Part shown: positions 1-8,466 of the stretch, piece by piece
How the letters are laid out: the number at the start of each line of letters is the position of its first letter
Position numbering within the stretch: the stretch's first letter is position 1
Assembly: GCA_963706515.1 (NCBI GenBank)
Contig: CAVPMW010000013.1
Location: 1 to 64,000, forward strand
Origin: CAVPMW01 sp963706515
Lineage (GTDB): Bacteria > Chloroflexota > Anaerolineae > Anaerolineales > UBA4823
Reading direction: 5' to 3'
Length of the DNA stretch: 64,000 nucleotides
Made by a program: the position numbers and the translations under genes
Notes under the pieces: generated by a model
The model's input: the letters and a program-made list of their open reading frames with translations, nothing else
The model's database searches: none
What the model was told of the DNA's origin: nothing

Positions 1-244
1 CGCCAACCGATTGGACGACCGCTGGCAGGGGCTTCGGGCAGCATCACCAGCCTGGCATTCACGGTCGACAGCAAAGTCCTGTATTCAGGTGGGAGCGACG
101 GGGTCATCCTCAGCTGGGATGTCAGCCCGGACTTCCTGGATCGACCGCGTGTGCGCGCAAGCCGGACGCAACCTCAGCCAGGAGGAGTGGCAGCAGTTCT
201 TGAGTGACGTTCCATACCAAAAGACCTGCGCTCAATGGCAGTAA
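1..244 (+). CDS. WD-repeat protein, C-terminal end only (frameshifted)
   Basis: The window opens inside this gene. The frame beginning at base 1 encodes a last WD-type repeat with a SGGSDGVILSWDV signature, in which the closing WD dipeptide is visible. After roughly base 130-150 the sense moves to the next frame and ends NLSQEEWQQF...PYQKTCAQWQ. That NLSQxEW...PYxKTC tail is, from memory, typical of the end of WD40 proteins of Anaerolineae, so one indel separates the two halves. WD-repeat propellers act as protein-interaction platforms. The function of this one cannot be deduced from its end. It lies just upstream of the coiled-coil/caspase cassette in the same orientation and may belong to it. 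Confidence 0.6.
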   Translation, partial: ANRLDDRWQGLRAASPAWHSRSTAKSCIQVGATGSSSAGMSARTSWIDRVCAQAGRNLSQEEWQQFLSDVPYQKTCAQWQ

Positions 245-368
245 TCGCCCCATAAATATTTGGAACCTCATGGTTTTAGATATCCCCTATTTTTTTCAAT
301 GGCAGAAATCTCCCCACGAATAGAAGGAAACTGATGGTTTTAAATACTCCCTTCTTTTTCCAATGGCA
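233..368 (+). repeat. 64-bp degenerate tandem repeat joining two genes
   Basis: The string CAATGGCAG recurs at 233, 297 and 361, exactly 64 bases apart, and the intervening bases are alike (for example ATGGTTTTA at 271 and 334, ATCxCCCC at 244 and 308). The first copy of CAATGGCAG is the QWQ-stop end of the WD-repeat gene. The third lies in codons 10-12 of the next gene. The middle copy belongs to a short abortive reading frame (271-324) that starts like the next gene. The arrangement looks like a duplication of a gene start. Confidence 0.7.
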
Positions 369-2556
369 GAACCCGGAGCTGCGCGCAACGATCTACCCGT
401 TTCGGGAAAAGAAGCTGCGCGATTTTTTGCTGATTTATGAAGAGATCGACTTGTGGAGCAAGGTAGGGAAGCTGCCGGTCGATCCACAGGATCGCCAGCC
501 AGATCATGCAGGAGTTTAACGGCCTGCAGGCGCGCCTGGCGCAAACCCGCCAGGAAAAGCTGCAGGCAGACCAGGCGATTGTGGCTGCCCGCCAGAAATT
601 CCACCAGCTGTTCTCCAACCCGCTTGTCATCAAGCTCTTGACCCAAAAGATTAACGCCGAGATCCAGGCTAGCCCAGCTGAAGCCGGGCATGGATACCGT
701 CAAACGCCAGGTGGACTGGTACAGCCAAAACGCACCGGACCACCCGTACTTTGACCGCTATACCCAGCAGTACCAGGCAGCCAAGGCTGCGTACGACGCA
801 GCAGTGAGCAGCTTGAATGCGATCCAGGCTCAGTACGACGCTCAGGTGGCGCCATTCGAAGCCGAGACCAAGGCATTGGCTGCCCGCCAGGCTGATCTGG
901 CTGCCCAGGTGCTCAGCCTGACCGGACAAATCCGCGCTTATCCGCCTGTGGCGAAGACCGGTGTCACCCAGCGCATGGTCGTGCGCCGGCAGATGCAGAA
1001 GCGGGCTGCCGAGCTGGAAACGTTGACCCACGACCAGCTGCTCGCAAAAGTCCTGGAACGCTTCGATAAGGAGCCGCAGCGCTACCCGAAGTGGCTCCAA
1101 TATATGGTCATCCATTTCTCCGGCATGCGTTATAAGAGCTCCCACGCTTCGTGGGCGAACCCGGTCGACCTGGTGGAGGCGCTGAAAATCGACAGCGGTC
1201 AAAACGCGCTACCTGAAACCCACCCCCCAGCAGCTCGACCAGGACTGCGCGCAGGCGATCCAGGAGCTGAACCAGGCTAAAGTGACGGCTGCCCCCGATA
1301 AGATCGGGACGATCACCAGCCAGATCAACGCGCTGTCCAACCCGATCATCCGCCAGACCGCCCTGGTTAAATATCGCACCGGTCAGGTTGCTCTTTCCGC
1401 CAGCCAGCTCAACGAAGCTGTGGCATTGCAGGATTTGGCAGGCTATGCAGAGCCAGCTCCCCGATTGGGTGTGGAAGGAGATTGTCGCCCGCACGCAGCT
1501 GCGCCTGACTGTGACCGACGTGGATTGGGAAAACCTCACGCCCCAGCAGCAGCAGGAGCGCTGGCGGGTGGATAGCGATCGCTGGCGGGCGATTATGGAC
1601 GCCTGGGAGCGCAAAGATATCACTGAATGGCGCGCCGAGCATGCCCGCACCCTGGAGCTGATCGTCTCTCGGGCGGTGTGCAACGAGATCGCCGAGCACA
1701 TCCAGCATCTGCGCGGCCTGGTACCGCCCGGCGGGTTGACTGCCAAGCCGAGCTGGTATTTGGGACTGCAGAAGAAAGATCCCGCGCAGACCTATTTCCG
1801 CAGGCCTTCCAGCCTGGGCGAGATGAAGAGCGGAGCCAGCATCCTTTTCCTGGGCTTTGTAACCCAACGCCCGAACGCCTGGCAGATTGCAAATCCACTG
1901 CCGGGCATCGATCTCTTGGGTGGGAACTCGAGCCTCCTGGCACGCCGGTCGCCGACCCCAAGGTGGAGAAAAAAGTGGCTCCAGTTCACCCAACGAGCCT
2001 GTTCCTGCGCTGGACGCACGAAGCCACCATCGTAGACGTCCAGGAGATGGCGGATGGCTTCCAGGTGCTGACCTTCGAAACGGGTCAGATTGGACTGAAC
2101 CTGCGCCCCCTGTTCCGCATGCTCAACCACTGGGATGTATTCGTCGGCTATACTCCGGGATCGCCTGCCAGCCCGGTAAACCTGGATGCGATGCTCGACC
2201 GGAGCAAGATCGCCCCGTCTTCGCTGGATGCTGGAGGCGAGTCATTTGGGATCGGTGAGGAGGTGATCGAGGCGGAGCTGGTCGAGACACCTCCCGGCGA
2301 ATCGTTGAATCGAATGCAAGTGCTTGCCCGCATCTGGCACTCATTGACCAGGCGCCAGCAGCAGGCATTGGCGCTTTTCTGCCTTGGCTTCTCAGTAAGG
2401 GAGATTGCCACGCGTCTGGATACTTCGACGATCAACGTCCAGAACCTGCTCACCGATGCTTCGAATGCATTCGATGTGCCCCACATCGACGTGCTGCCTG
2501 CCCTGCTTTCCGGCTGGGATTTTTCCGGGTTTGCTCCACCTGCTGCCCACCAATAA
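334..2556 (+). CDS. Large coiled-coil protein with C-terminal HTH, unknown function (five frameshifts)
   Basis: About 740 residues when the frames are joined, with shifts near 490, 677, 1197, 1437 and 1938. The start MVLNTPFFFQWQ follows an AAGGA at 321. The N-terminal third is rich in Gln/Ala/Lys heptads (QARLAQTRQEKLQADQ; YQAAKAAYDAAVSSL) and should be coiled coil. The middle carries a conserved-looking segment around FVTQRPNAWQIANPLPGIDLL that I do not recognise. The last about 90 residues contain SLTRRQQQALALFCLGFSV followed by REIATRLDTSTINVQNLL, which reads as a LuxR/sigma-region-4 type helix-turn-helix. I know of no family with this order. It sits between a WD-repeat gene and a caspase-like protease in the same direction, which suggests a sensor or scaffold, but that is inference. 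Confidence 0.6.
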
Positions 2557-2588
2557 GGTTGGAGGTACGCAATTGAAGAAGAAATAGT

Positions 2589-2641
2589 CCTGAAATAGGG
2601 GTATAGGGCGGGCGACGCCCGCCTTACACCCCTATTTCAGG
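2589..2641. terminator. 53-nt near-perfect palindrome, terminator-like
   Basis: Arms of 26 bases (CCTGAAATAGGGGTATAGGG + CGGGCG and its complement, two differences, one of them a G-U pair) flank a single central base. It begins 33 bases after the stop of the upstream gene. The A-rich outer arm and complementary T-run make it symmetrical, so it could end transcription in either direction. It belongs to a family of similar hairpins in this window. Confidence 0.65.
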
Positions 2642-2682
2642 AAATTCCTCAGCGAACTGTGTAAACCCTATAAGGATAAGAC

Positions 2683-4707
2683 ATGGACGACGACCTGCTT
2701 TATTTCAACGGAATCAACGGCGCGACCGGAGATTATCTGCTGCCCCCGATGAGCCCGGAAGACCTGGGGCGCATTGCGCTGGGGGAGAAATGGGATCCTG
2801 CTCTGTTCAATGAGCTAAAATTCCGCCGCTCCCAGGTCGAAGAAGCGACTTTCGCCCTGAAAGCCGGGCTTGACCCGCAGGACCTCATGCAGGCAGGTTG
2901 GGGGGTGATCTTCCCGGCTGCCTGGGATCCGGCGACCGTTGCCGCTGTCCGGGAGGCGCTCAGCGAGCTGCTGGCGCAGCGAAAGGCGCAAGCCGGACCG
3001 CTCTACAAAGAATACATAGGGGGCGACGGCTACCGCCCGGGGGATTCCAAGGACGATTTCCTCTCTCGTCACGGCGCTGCCCCGGGTCCGGTTGAGCCGG
3101 CCGCGGTCCCCTATTATTTGCTGATCGTCGGCGACCCGCAGACCGTGCCGTATCGCTTCCAGTTCGAGCTGGATGTGGCGTACGGAGCCGGGCGGATTTA
3201 TTTCGCAACCCTGGACGAGTACGCCCAGTACCCGCGCAGCGTGGTCACTGCAGAGAAGCCCGGTGCGCTGAGCCTCGCTCGCAAGGCAGCCTTCTTCGGA
3301 GTTGCCAACCCGGGGGATAAAGCCACTGCGCTCAGCTCTGAATTCCTGGTCAAACCCCTGGCAGAAAAGCTGAAATCCAGCCAGCCGGATTGGGAGATCC
3401 AGCTTGTGCCGCCGGAAGAAGCGCTGAAGAGTCGTTTGCTTGGCTTGCTCGGCGGGGCGGAGACGCCCGCCTTGCTGTTCTCTGCCAGCCACGGGATGGG
3501 TTTTCCGCTCGATGATTCACGCCAGCCTGCACTGCAGGGCGCGCTGCTTTGCCAGGATTGGCCCGGCGCGAGCCAGAAGCAGCGCGGCTTGCTCCGCGAC
3601 GACTATCTGGCAGGCGAGGATATCCCCTCGGAGGCAAGCTTGCTGGGTACAGTTTGCTTCCACTTCGCCTGTTTCGGGGCGGGGACGCCCTACTGGGACG
3701 ATTTCTCCAAGCAGGCGTTCAGCAAACGCACAGCCATTGCACCGCGCGCCTTCCTGGCCGCGCTGCCCCAGCGCTTGCTCGGGCATCCACGGGGAGGCGT
3801 TCTGGCGGTGCTCGGGCACGTCGACCGGGCATGGAGCTTCTCCTTCAAGTGGGGCGAGGCGGGCATCCAGACGGTGAGCTTCGAAATCCACCCTCACCCG
3901 GCTGATGTCCGGTGAGACGGTCGGGTCAGCCATCGATGACCTGAACCTGCGCTACGCCGAGATTGCCACCATGTTGAGCGGCGAAATCGAAGAGGCGGAA
4001 TACACCCAGCCGGACCTGTACAAGCTGGCGCGTTTATGGACCGCGAACAACGACGCACACGGTTATGCCCTGCTCGGCGACCCGGCAGTTCGCCTGCCGG
4101 TTGCCCCAGTTGGGGCTCAGGCAGCTGCGGAGCGACCGGTGATCGCAGCCGTCACCTCCCGCACCGGCAGCCTGCCGCCTCCTCCGCTGGGAGAGACTGC
4201 CCGCCGGCTGTGCCCACGCCTGACTCCAGCTCCGCTCCGGCGGCTGCCGCGGCCCCTGCTGCCGCCCCTGCACAGCCGGTTGCCGCAGGGACTCCCGCCA
4301 CGCCGCCGGCGTATGGGGTTGGCGAGGACTATTTCCTCGGCGCGGATACGCTCAAGCAGGTGCGCGACAGCCTGACGGACACCATGCAGCAGCTGGCTGC
4401 CCGGCTGGCTGCATTCGTCGAGAATGCGACCAGCCTGAATGTGGCGACCTATGTTTCCGAGGAGATCGAATCCATCAGCTACGACGCAGGGACGAAAGAT
4501 TTTACTGGCGAGGCGCACCAGCGCGCCCTCACCCACGTCAGCCTGGATGGAGATATCAAGATTGTGATCCCTACCGAAGCTGGCGAGCTCGACCAGGCAT
4601 TGTGGGATATCCATGCCCGCATGGTAGACCAGGCGATGTCCAACCGCACCGCGTTGATCAAGGTTGCAGCTGAGATATTGACCGGATTTTTCCCCAAGCC
4701 TGGTTAA
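2683..4707 (+). CDS. Caspase-fold (peptidase C25/CHAT-like) protease with tethered C-terminal domain (two frameshifts)
   Basis: About 675 residues after joining frames at about 3887 and 4195. The catalytic dyad of the caspase-hemoglobinase fold is visible: His270 in FSASHGMGF and Cys330 in CFHFACFGAGTP, 60 residues apart as in C25/CHAT proteases. The protease core ends near AHGYALLGDPAVRLP, the usual last strand of such bacterial proteins. An Ala/Pro linker of about 45 residues follows, then a C-terminal domain (bases about 4345-4700) with SLNVATYV, THVSLDGD, GELDQALWDIHARMV. That domain is clearly similar to the small protein encoded at 5621-5956. Proteolysis of a partner protein is the expected activity; substrate unknown. 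The linker-plus-adaptor layout is that of conflict-system effectors. The next gene starts on the base after the stop (TAAATG). Confidence 0.75.
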
Positions 4708-5503
4708 ATGTCACCCCCCACATTCAGGTTCAGCCAGAGTAACCTTCTCTCCAGCACCGATGTTTTCGGTCTGTGGGAGATCAGCTCCCGCAAAGGAGGA
4801 AGTTTCGTTCAGCCTGCCGGTCTCTGGGGAAGAGGAGTACAGCCTGTGGAGCGTCGATCTGCCAGCTGATGGAATGCAGGCGGAAAACTTGCTCAACGCA
4901 CAGCAGCTCCGTCTCGAGCAGACCGGCGCTGATTTATCTCGGCTTCCCGTGCGGCTGGCTGGGTTTTTCGAGGCGGGTGTTCAGCCGGCCTCCGAGGCGA
5001 GCTACGCTTTATTGGGAGTGCCCACTCCGGAGCAATCAGCTCCGGAGCTGGAGCTCTCGCGCTGGGTGCTGTCTGCCAAAGGGCAGTGGGCAGCCAGCGG
5101 GCAGAGCAGCTACGGGCTGGAGGATACCTTGCGCCAGGGGTATGACGAGGCACGCGAGCAGGCGCTCGCATTTTTAGGGCAGGTGCAGCGCAGCCTGGCT
5201 AATTTCGCCATCGTTGAGACCCGCAGCGGCGGGCTCGTCGCCGGGCGCACAGAGGTAAGCTGGCTGGGCAGCTTTGCGACGCTTTGGGCAGGGCAGGAGT
5301 CAGCCAGCCTGGCGCGGCAGCACGAGCAGAGCCTGGCGCTGGCATTAGCCACCCGGTCGGCGTGGCTGCGGCTGGGGAGCCTGGTTATCCAGGCAGCGCT
5401 TAAGCTATCTGCCCTGGCTTCGGTCAACCCGCTGGTTGCCCTGCCGGCGGCTTATAAATACTTGACTGAGATTTTAGAGCAGTACCGCCGGCTGCGTCCC
5501 TGA
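4708..5503 (+). CDS. Unknown protein with hydrophobic C terminus (one frameshift)
   Basis: The ATG at 4708 directly follows the stop of the protease gene, giving MSPPTFRFSQSNLLSSTDVF; sense then passes to another frame at about 4780-4800 and runs to 5503 (about 265 residues). A downstream in-frame ATG at 4760 gives a 247-residue alternative, but the tight junction favours 4708. I recognise no family. The C-terminal 55 residues include a long apolar run (LVIQAALKLSALASVNPLVA) before a basic end (YLTEILEQYRRLRP), which could be a membrane-inserting or amphipathic segment. Its position inside the protease/adaptor cassette, with translational coupling, says it works with the protease. As a substrate or membrane partner it is only a guess. 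Confidence 0.55.
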
Positions 5504-5526
5504 GCCCCGGCAGACTAAGAACCTTT

Positions 5527-5557
5527 CTGAAAATACGTGGGATGCCTCCATTTTCGG
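5527..5557. terminator. Degenerate member of the hairpin family
   Basis: Outer arms CTGAAAAT and ATTTTCGG (one G-T pair) enclose a decayed inner stem. It lies 24 bases after a stop codon, the same position as the intact hairpins at 2589, 6457, 10399, 11014, 48564 and 52341. Confidence 0.4.
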
Positions 5558-5620
5558 ATCAATACCAGGCTTATGCCAGACCACCTGGCATGAGCTTACC
5601 CATCAGAATCGAGGAGAATT

Positions 5621-5956
5621 ATGGCAGATGATTTAGAAACGAATGTCCGTACGGCGGTCGAGAAGCTGGCAAAAGCCCTGGCTGACGCTTCATCCCTGAC
5701 CGTTGAAACCCGCTATGTATTGGTTGCTGCGGATAAGCCCGATAACCTGGACAATTCTCGCCTGGCGGCGCAGACGGTCATTCAGCTCGACGGCGACCAG
5801 GCGTTCACCGTCCCGGTGCAGCGCCAGGAAAGCGGTGAGCTGTCCCTCGACACTGAGCTGCTTGAGTTGCACATGCGCAACGTCTCAACCGCCATCGAAT
5901 ACCGCAGCAATATGCTCAATACGCTGCTGAGCCTGGTCAAGCCGCGGCTGCGCTAG
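5621..5956 (+). CDS. Small protein homologous to the protease C-terminal domain (putative adaptor)
   Basis: 111 residues, start set by GAGGAG seven bases upstream of the ATG. By eye it aligns with the last about 105 residues of the caspase-like protease: SLTVETRYV with SLNVATYV, TVIQLDGD with THVSLDGD, then GEL...LHMRNVSTAIEYR with GEL...IHARMVDQAMSNR. A free-standing copy of a domain also fused to an effector is the logic of adaptor or inhibitor domains, so it may recruit, regulate or silence the protease. The family itself I do not recognise. Its stop shares the bases CTAG with the stop of the convergent OsmC gene. Confidence 0.7.
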   Translation: MADDLETNVRTAVEKLAKALADASSLTVETRYVLVAADKPDNLDNSRLAAQTVIQLDGDQAFTVPVQRQESGELSLDTELLELHMRNVSTAIEYRSNMLNTLLSLVKPRLR

Positions 5957-6381
5957 CCCGGCGCTATTTCAGCATCCTCTTCGCTGTGGATGCTGAACTC
6001 GCTGGTCAGCTTCAGCGCCTGGCGCAAAGTTGCAAAGGTGGAGCAGTATTTGTCCTCCGCCAGGGCGATTGCCTTTTGGACCAGGCGCGGATCGAGGTCC
6101 GTCCCTTTTAGATGGTAGTGGACGTGGATAGCCAGGAAGCGCCAGGGCGGCTGCTCTTCCCGCTCGCTTTCGGCGGTCACCTGCAGGGAGCTGAGCTGCT
6201 GGCGCTGCTTGTGCAAGATGCTGACGACGTCCCACGCGGCGCAGCCGATGACGCTGAGCGGGAGCAGGTCAGAGCCGTTCACGCCCATGGGCTGTGTCAT
6301 GAGGATTGGGAAGTCGGACCGGTCGCGCAGCAAGAAGGTAGTTTCGTGTAGCCATTCAGCGTGCACGGTTTCGATCGCCAT
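5953..6381 (-). CDS. OsmC/Ohr family protein
   Basis: 142 residues. The two redox cysteines typical of the family are present: one in IGCAAWDVVSIL at the start of the long central helix and one in EDKYCSTFATLR. The start ETVHAEWLHETTFLLRDRSD matches the N-terminal strand of the cysteine-based peroxidase fold. OsmC proteins reduce organic peroxides or serve as thiol-dependent stress proteins in the cytoplasm; whether this one is OsmC, Ohr or the YhfA type cannot be settled here. Convergent with and touching the adaptor gene. Confidence 0.85.
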   Translation of the reverse strand: MAIETVHAEWLHETTFLLRDRSDFPILMTQPMGVNGSDLLPLSVIGCAAWDVVSILHKQRQQLSSLQVTAESEREEQPPWRFLAIHVHYHLKGTDLDPRLVQKAIALAEDKYCSTFATLRQALKLTSEFSIHSEEDAEIAPG

Positions 6382-6456
6382 TCTGTCCTCCGCAGCCCTT
6401 GAGATTCAGCTTATGATAAATCGTCTCGGGCAGTTTGTCGATGAGAGAAAGAATTA

Positions 6457-6488
6457 CCGAAAAAAAGGGTGATCACCCTTTTTTTCGG
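6457..6488. terminator. 32-nt perfect palindrome, terminator-like
   Basis: CCG, seven A, GGGTGATCACCC, seven T, CGG: perfect two-fold symmetry. It starts 18 bases past the stop of the membrane protein gene that runs leftwards, and shares its ends with the hairpin family. Confidence 0.7.
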
Positions 6489-6506
6489 ATTATTTTTCGC
6501 TTACAC

Positions 6507-6905
6507 CTACATTGCGAGCACCGCGATAAGCAGCGTTAAGATGCTTCCAATGAACACCCTTAATGAAAATGTCTCCTTGCGCGTGGCAGCCTCGGCGAGC
6601 ATATGGCGGGTTTCAGAGACGTTGCCTTTGACTATTTTCCGTGCTTGGTATGCGGACGAGATTTCATCCCTTGTGCCCACCAGAGCTGTCGAGGCGATAG
6701 CCATCTGAGCGATGGCGGCGTAAAAAAAGGCATCGCTCCACTGACTCGACTCAGACCAGCCTGCATACAGGCCATATAAAACCACCAACAGCAAGATCAG
6801 CTCGGTCACCCAGAACATGCGCAGCAGCAGGAAAATCAATGCGGCGAAGCTCGCCAGTTTGGTCCGTTTTTCTGAAGGATTGCCAGGGGAGAGAGTAGCA
6901 TTCAT
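6507..6905 (-). CDS. Small membrane protein, unknown
   Basis: 132 residues with three hydrophobic stretches: about residues 20-48 (LIFLLLRMFWVTELILLLVV), about 60-75 (AFFYAAIAQMAIASTALVG), and the C-terminal 18 residues (IGSILTLLIAVLAM). Between the second and third lies a charged amphipathic helix (VSETRHMLAEAATRKE). No family recognised. Transcribed alone towards the OsmC gene and followed by a hairpin terminator. Confidence 0.6.
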   Translation of the reverse strand: MNATLSPGNPSEKRTKLASFAALIFLLLRMFWVTELILLLVVLYGLYAGWSESSQWSDAFFYAAIAQMAIASTALVGTRDEISSAYQARKIVKGNVSETRHMLAEAATRKETFSLRVFIGSILTLLIAVLAM

Positions 6906-7289
6906 CGTAGCCTCATTTCAAACAGGCGGAGGAAATCTCCATTTTAAGGTGTCAACCTTGAAAAGCCGCATAAGTACTTACTTTCACAAAAGAATCTCCT
7001 CTATCATACCTGGATTCAGCAAATTTGGGAATTGCGACAGGAGCAGCAGTCAGAGTTTTCACAAGGTCGATGCATGTCATTGCGAAGGCTCGTTCTTCGA
7101 GCGACGGTGTAGTTCACCGTCAAGCAATCTCATCATTCAACATCGCGGGCAGAAATTAGATAGCTTGACGGTGTACTAAACCGTCCGGCAAAGAACGCCG
7201 GGTTCGCAATGACATCATCCCTTGTTTTGGATGCCAATTATTCTTGTGAAAGCCCTGAGGCAGCACTCTGCTACAGAACAGCAGAATAC
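6906..7289. other. Intergenic stretch with a repeat element
   Basis: No gene seen between the divergent membrane protein and metal operon. It holds the repeat element at 7075-7214 and a short CTGCTACAGAACAGCAG inverted repeat at 7269-7285 that recurs at 44388-44404. Confidence 0.6.
7075..7214. repeat. MITE-like element with 12-bp terminal inverted repeats
   Basis: TGTCATTGCGAA at 7075-7086 is perfectly inverted at 7203-7214. Inside are two further small palindromes around GACGGTG...CACCGTC. No coding capacity. Pieces of the same TCATTGCGAG/CAATCTC family occur near 22165, 35384, 37730 and 44365. Confidence 0.7.
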
Positions 7290-7340
7290 TTGACAATTCC
7301 GGTATTATTTATTAAAATGTAATTTAGGTAAACCTAAATT
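7290..7340 (+). promoter_or_regulatory. Promoter and metal-regulator operator
   Basis: TTGACA at 7290-7295, a 17-base spacer and TAAAAT at 7313-7318 form a near-consensus promoter. Immediately after the -10 lies AATTTAGGTAAACCTAAATT (7321-7340), a perfect inverted repeat with a 2-base centre, and a further half site TTTAGGT at 7345. TTAGGT...ACCTAA half sites are those of DtxR/MntR-type regulators, and such a regulator is the third gene of the operon, so autoregulation by steric block is likely. Confidence 0.75.
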
Positions 7341-7391
7341 ATTGTTTAGGTAGCACTATGAGCTTACTACCCGCTTTTGGAGGTATTTTTG

Positions 7392-8457
7392 ATGAATTTC
7401 TCACGCCGTGATTTCCTGAAGACCGGCGCAGGGCTGATCGCAACACTGGGCGGCGCTTACACTTTGGCTGCCTTACCCAAAATGGGTTGCTGCTGGCAGC
7501 GACCTGCGCTGCCGCAATCCTCGCTGGAGATCAGTCCGCTCACCAGCATGACCCCGCTGGCATGGGCCAGGACCCAATGCCGATGGCGGTAGGCGAAGTC
7601 GACCACGCTGCCAACGGCTTTACCCCCGAACAAACCCTCACCGAATTCGATTATGGCGAGGTTTCAACCCTGCCGAGCGGTCAGGTCCTGCGCGAATACC
7701 ATATCTCAGCGACCAATAAAGAGGTCGAGATCATGCCGGGGATCAAATTTGCAGCCTGGGTCTACAACGGGCGCATCCCCGGTCCGACCATCCGCTGCAC
7801 CGAAGGCGACCGGGTGCGGATCAAGTTCGTCAATGCCAGCACCCACCCGCACAGCATGCATTTTCACGGCTTCCATCCTTCCGAGATGGACGGCGTGCCG
7901 GGTGAAGGGCGCGGGCTGATCCAGCCGGGAGATGAATTTCACGTACGAGTTCGATGCGGGACCGTTCGGTCTGCACCTTTACCACTGCCACGCCTTTCCC
8001 CTGGCGCGCCACATTGCCAAGGGCTTGTACGGCGCCTTCATCGTCGATCCGCCGGGCGGCAGGCCCGCGGTTGACCACGAGCTGGTGATGGTGATGAGCG
8101 GGTTCGACGTGGACTTCGATAACGCCAACGATTTCTACGCGGTCAACGCCATCCCTTTCCACTTTCAAAACCACCCGATCCAGATCGGAGTCGGCGAAAA
8201 GGTGCGGGTGTACCTGGTCAACATCACCGAATTTGACCCGATCAACTCGTTCCACCTCCACGCCAATTTCTTCAACTACTATCCCGGTCGGCACCAGCCT
8301 GACGCCGAGCGAATTTAACGATACGGTCATGCTGTGCCAGGCGCAGCGCGGGATCCTGGAATTCACATACCAATATCCCGGCAGGTATATGTTCCACGCC
8401 CACCAGACCGAGTTCGCCGAGCTGGGCTGGACCGGCTTATTCGAAGTGCTCGCGTAG
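7392..8457 (+). CDS. Two-domain multicopper oxidase with Tat signal (three frameshifts)
   Basis: Start ATG 7392 behind TGGAGG. The N terminus MNFSRRDFLKTGAGL carries a twin-arginine export motif. Frames change near 7480, 7940 and 8285. Copper motifs in order: HSMHFHGFHPSEMDG, LYHCHAFPLARHIAKGLYG, NSFHLHANFF, and YMFHAHQTEFAELGW. The type 1 copper cysteine motif HCHxxxxxxH sits in the first domain, while the second domain has HAH in its place, so the T1 site should be only in domain 1 (the arrangement called type C). About 350 residues, the usual two-domain size. It probably oxidises a metal or small phenol outside the membrane. With a ZIP transporter and an MntR-like regulator downstream, Mn(II) or Fe(II) handling is the favoured inference. 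Confidence 0.8.
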
Positions 8458-8466
8458 GAGGCCGGC

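Noticed and set aside
334..2556. Programmed frameshifting as the reason for the multiple frames
   Set aside because: The shift sites lack common slippery heptamers and there are five in one gene; the same pattern is found in many unrelated genes of the window.
4708..5503. Calling the protease neighbour a gasdermin
   Set aside because: Only position and a hydrophobic tail support it; no sequence signature was seen.
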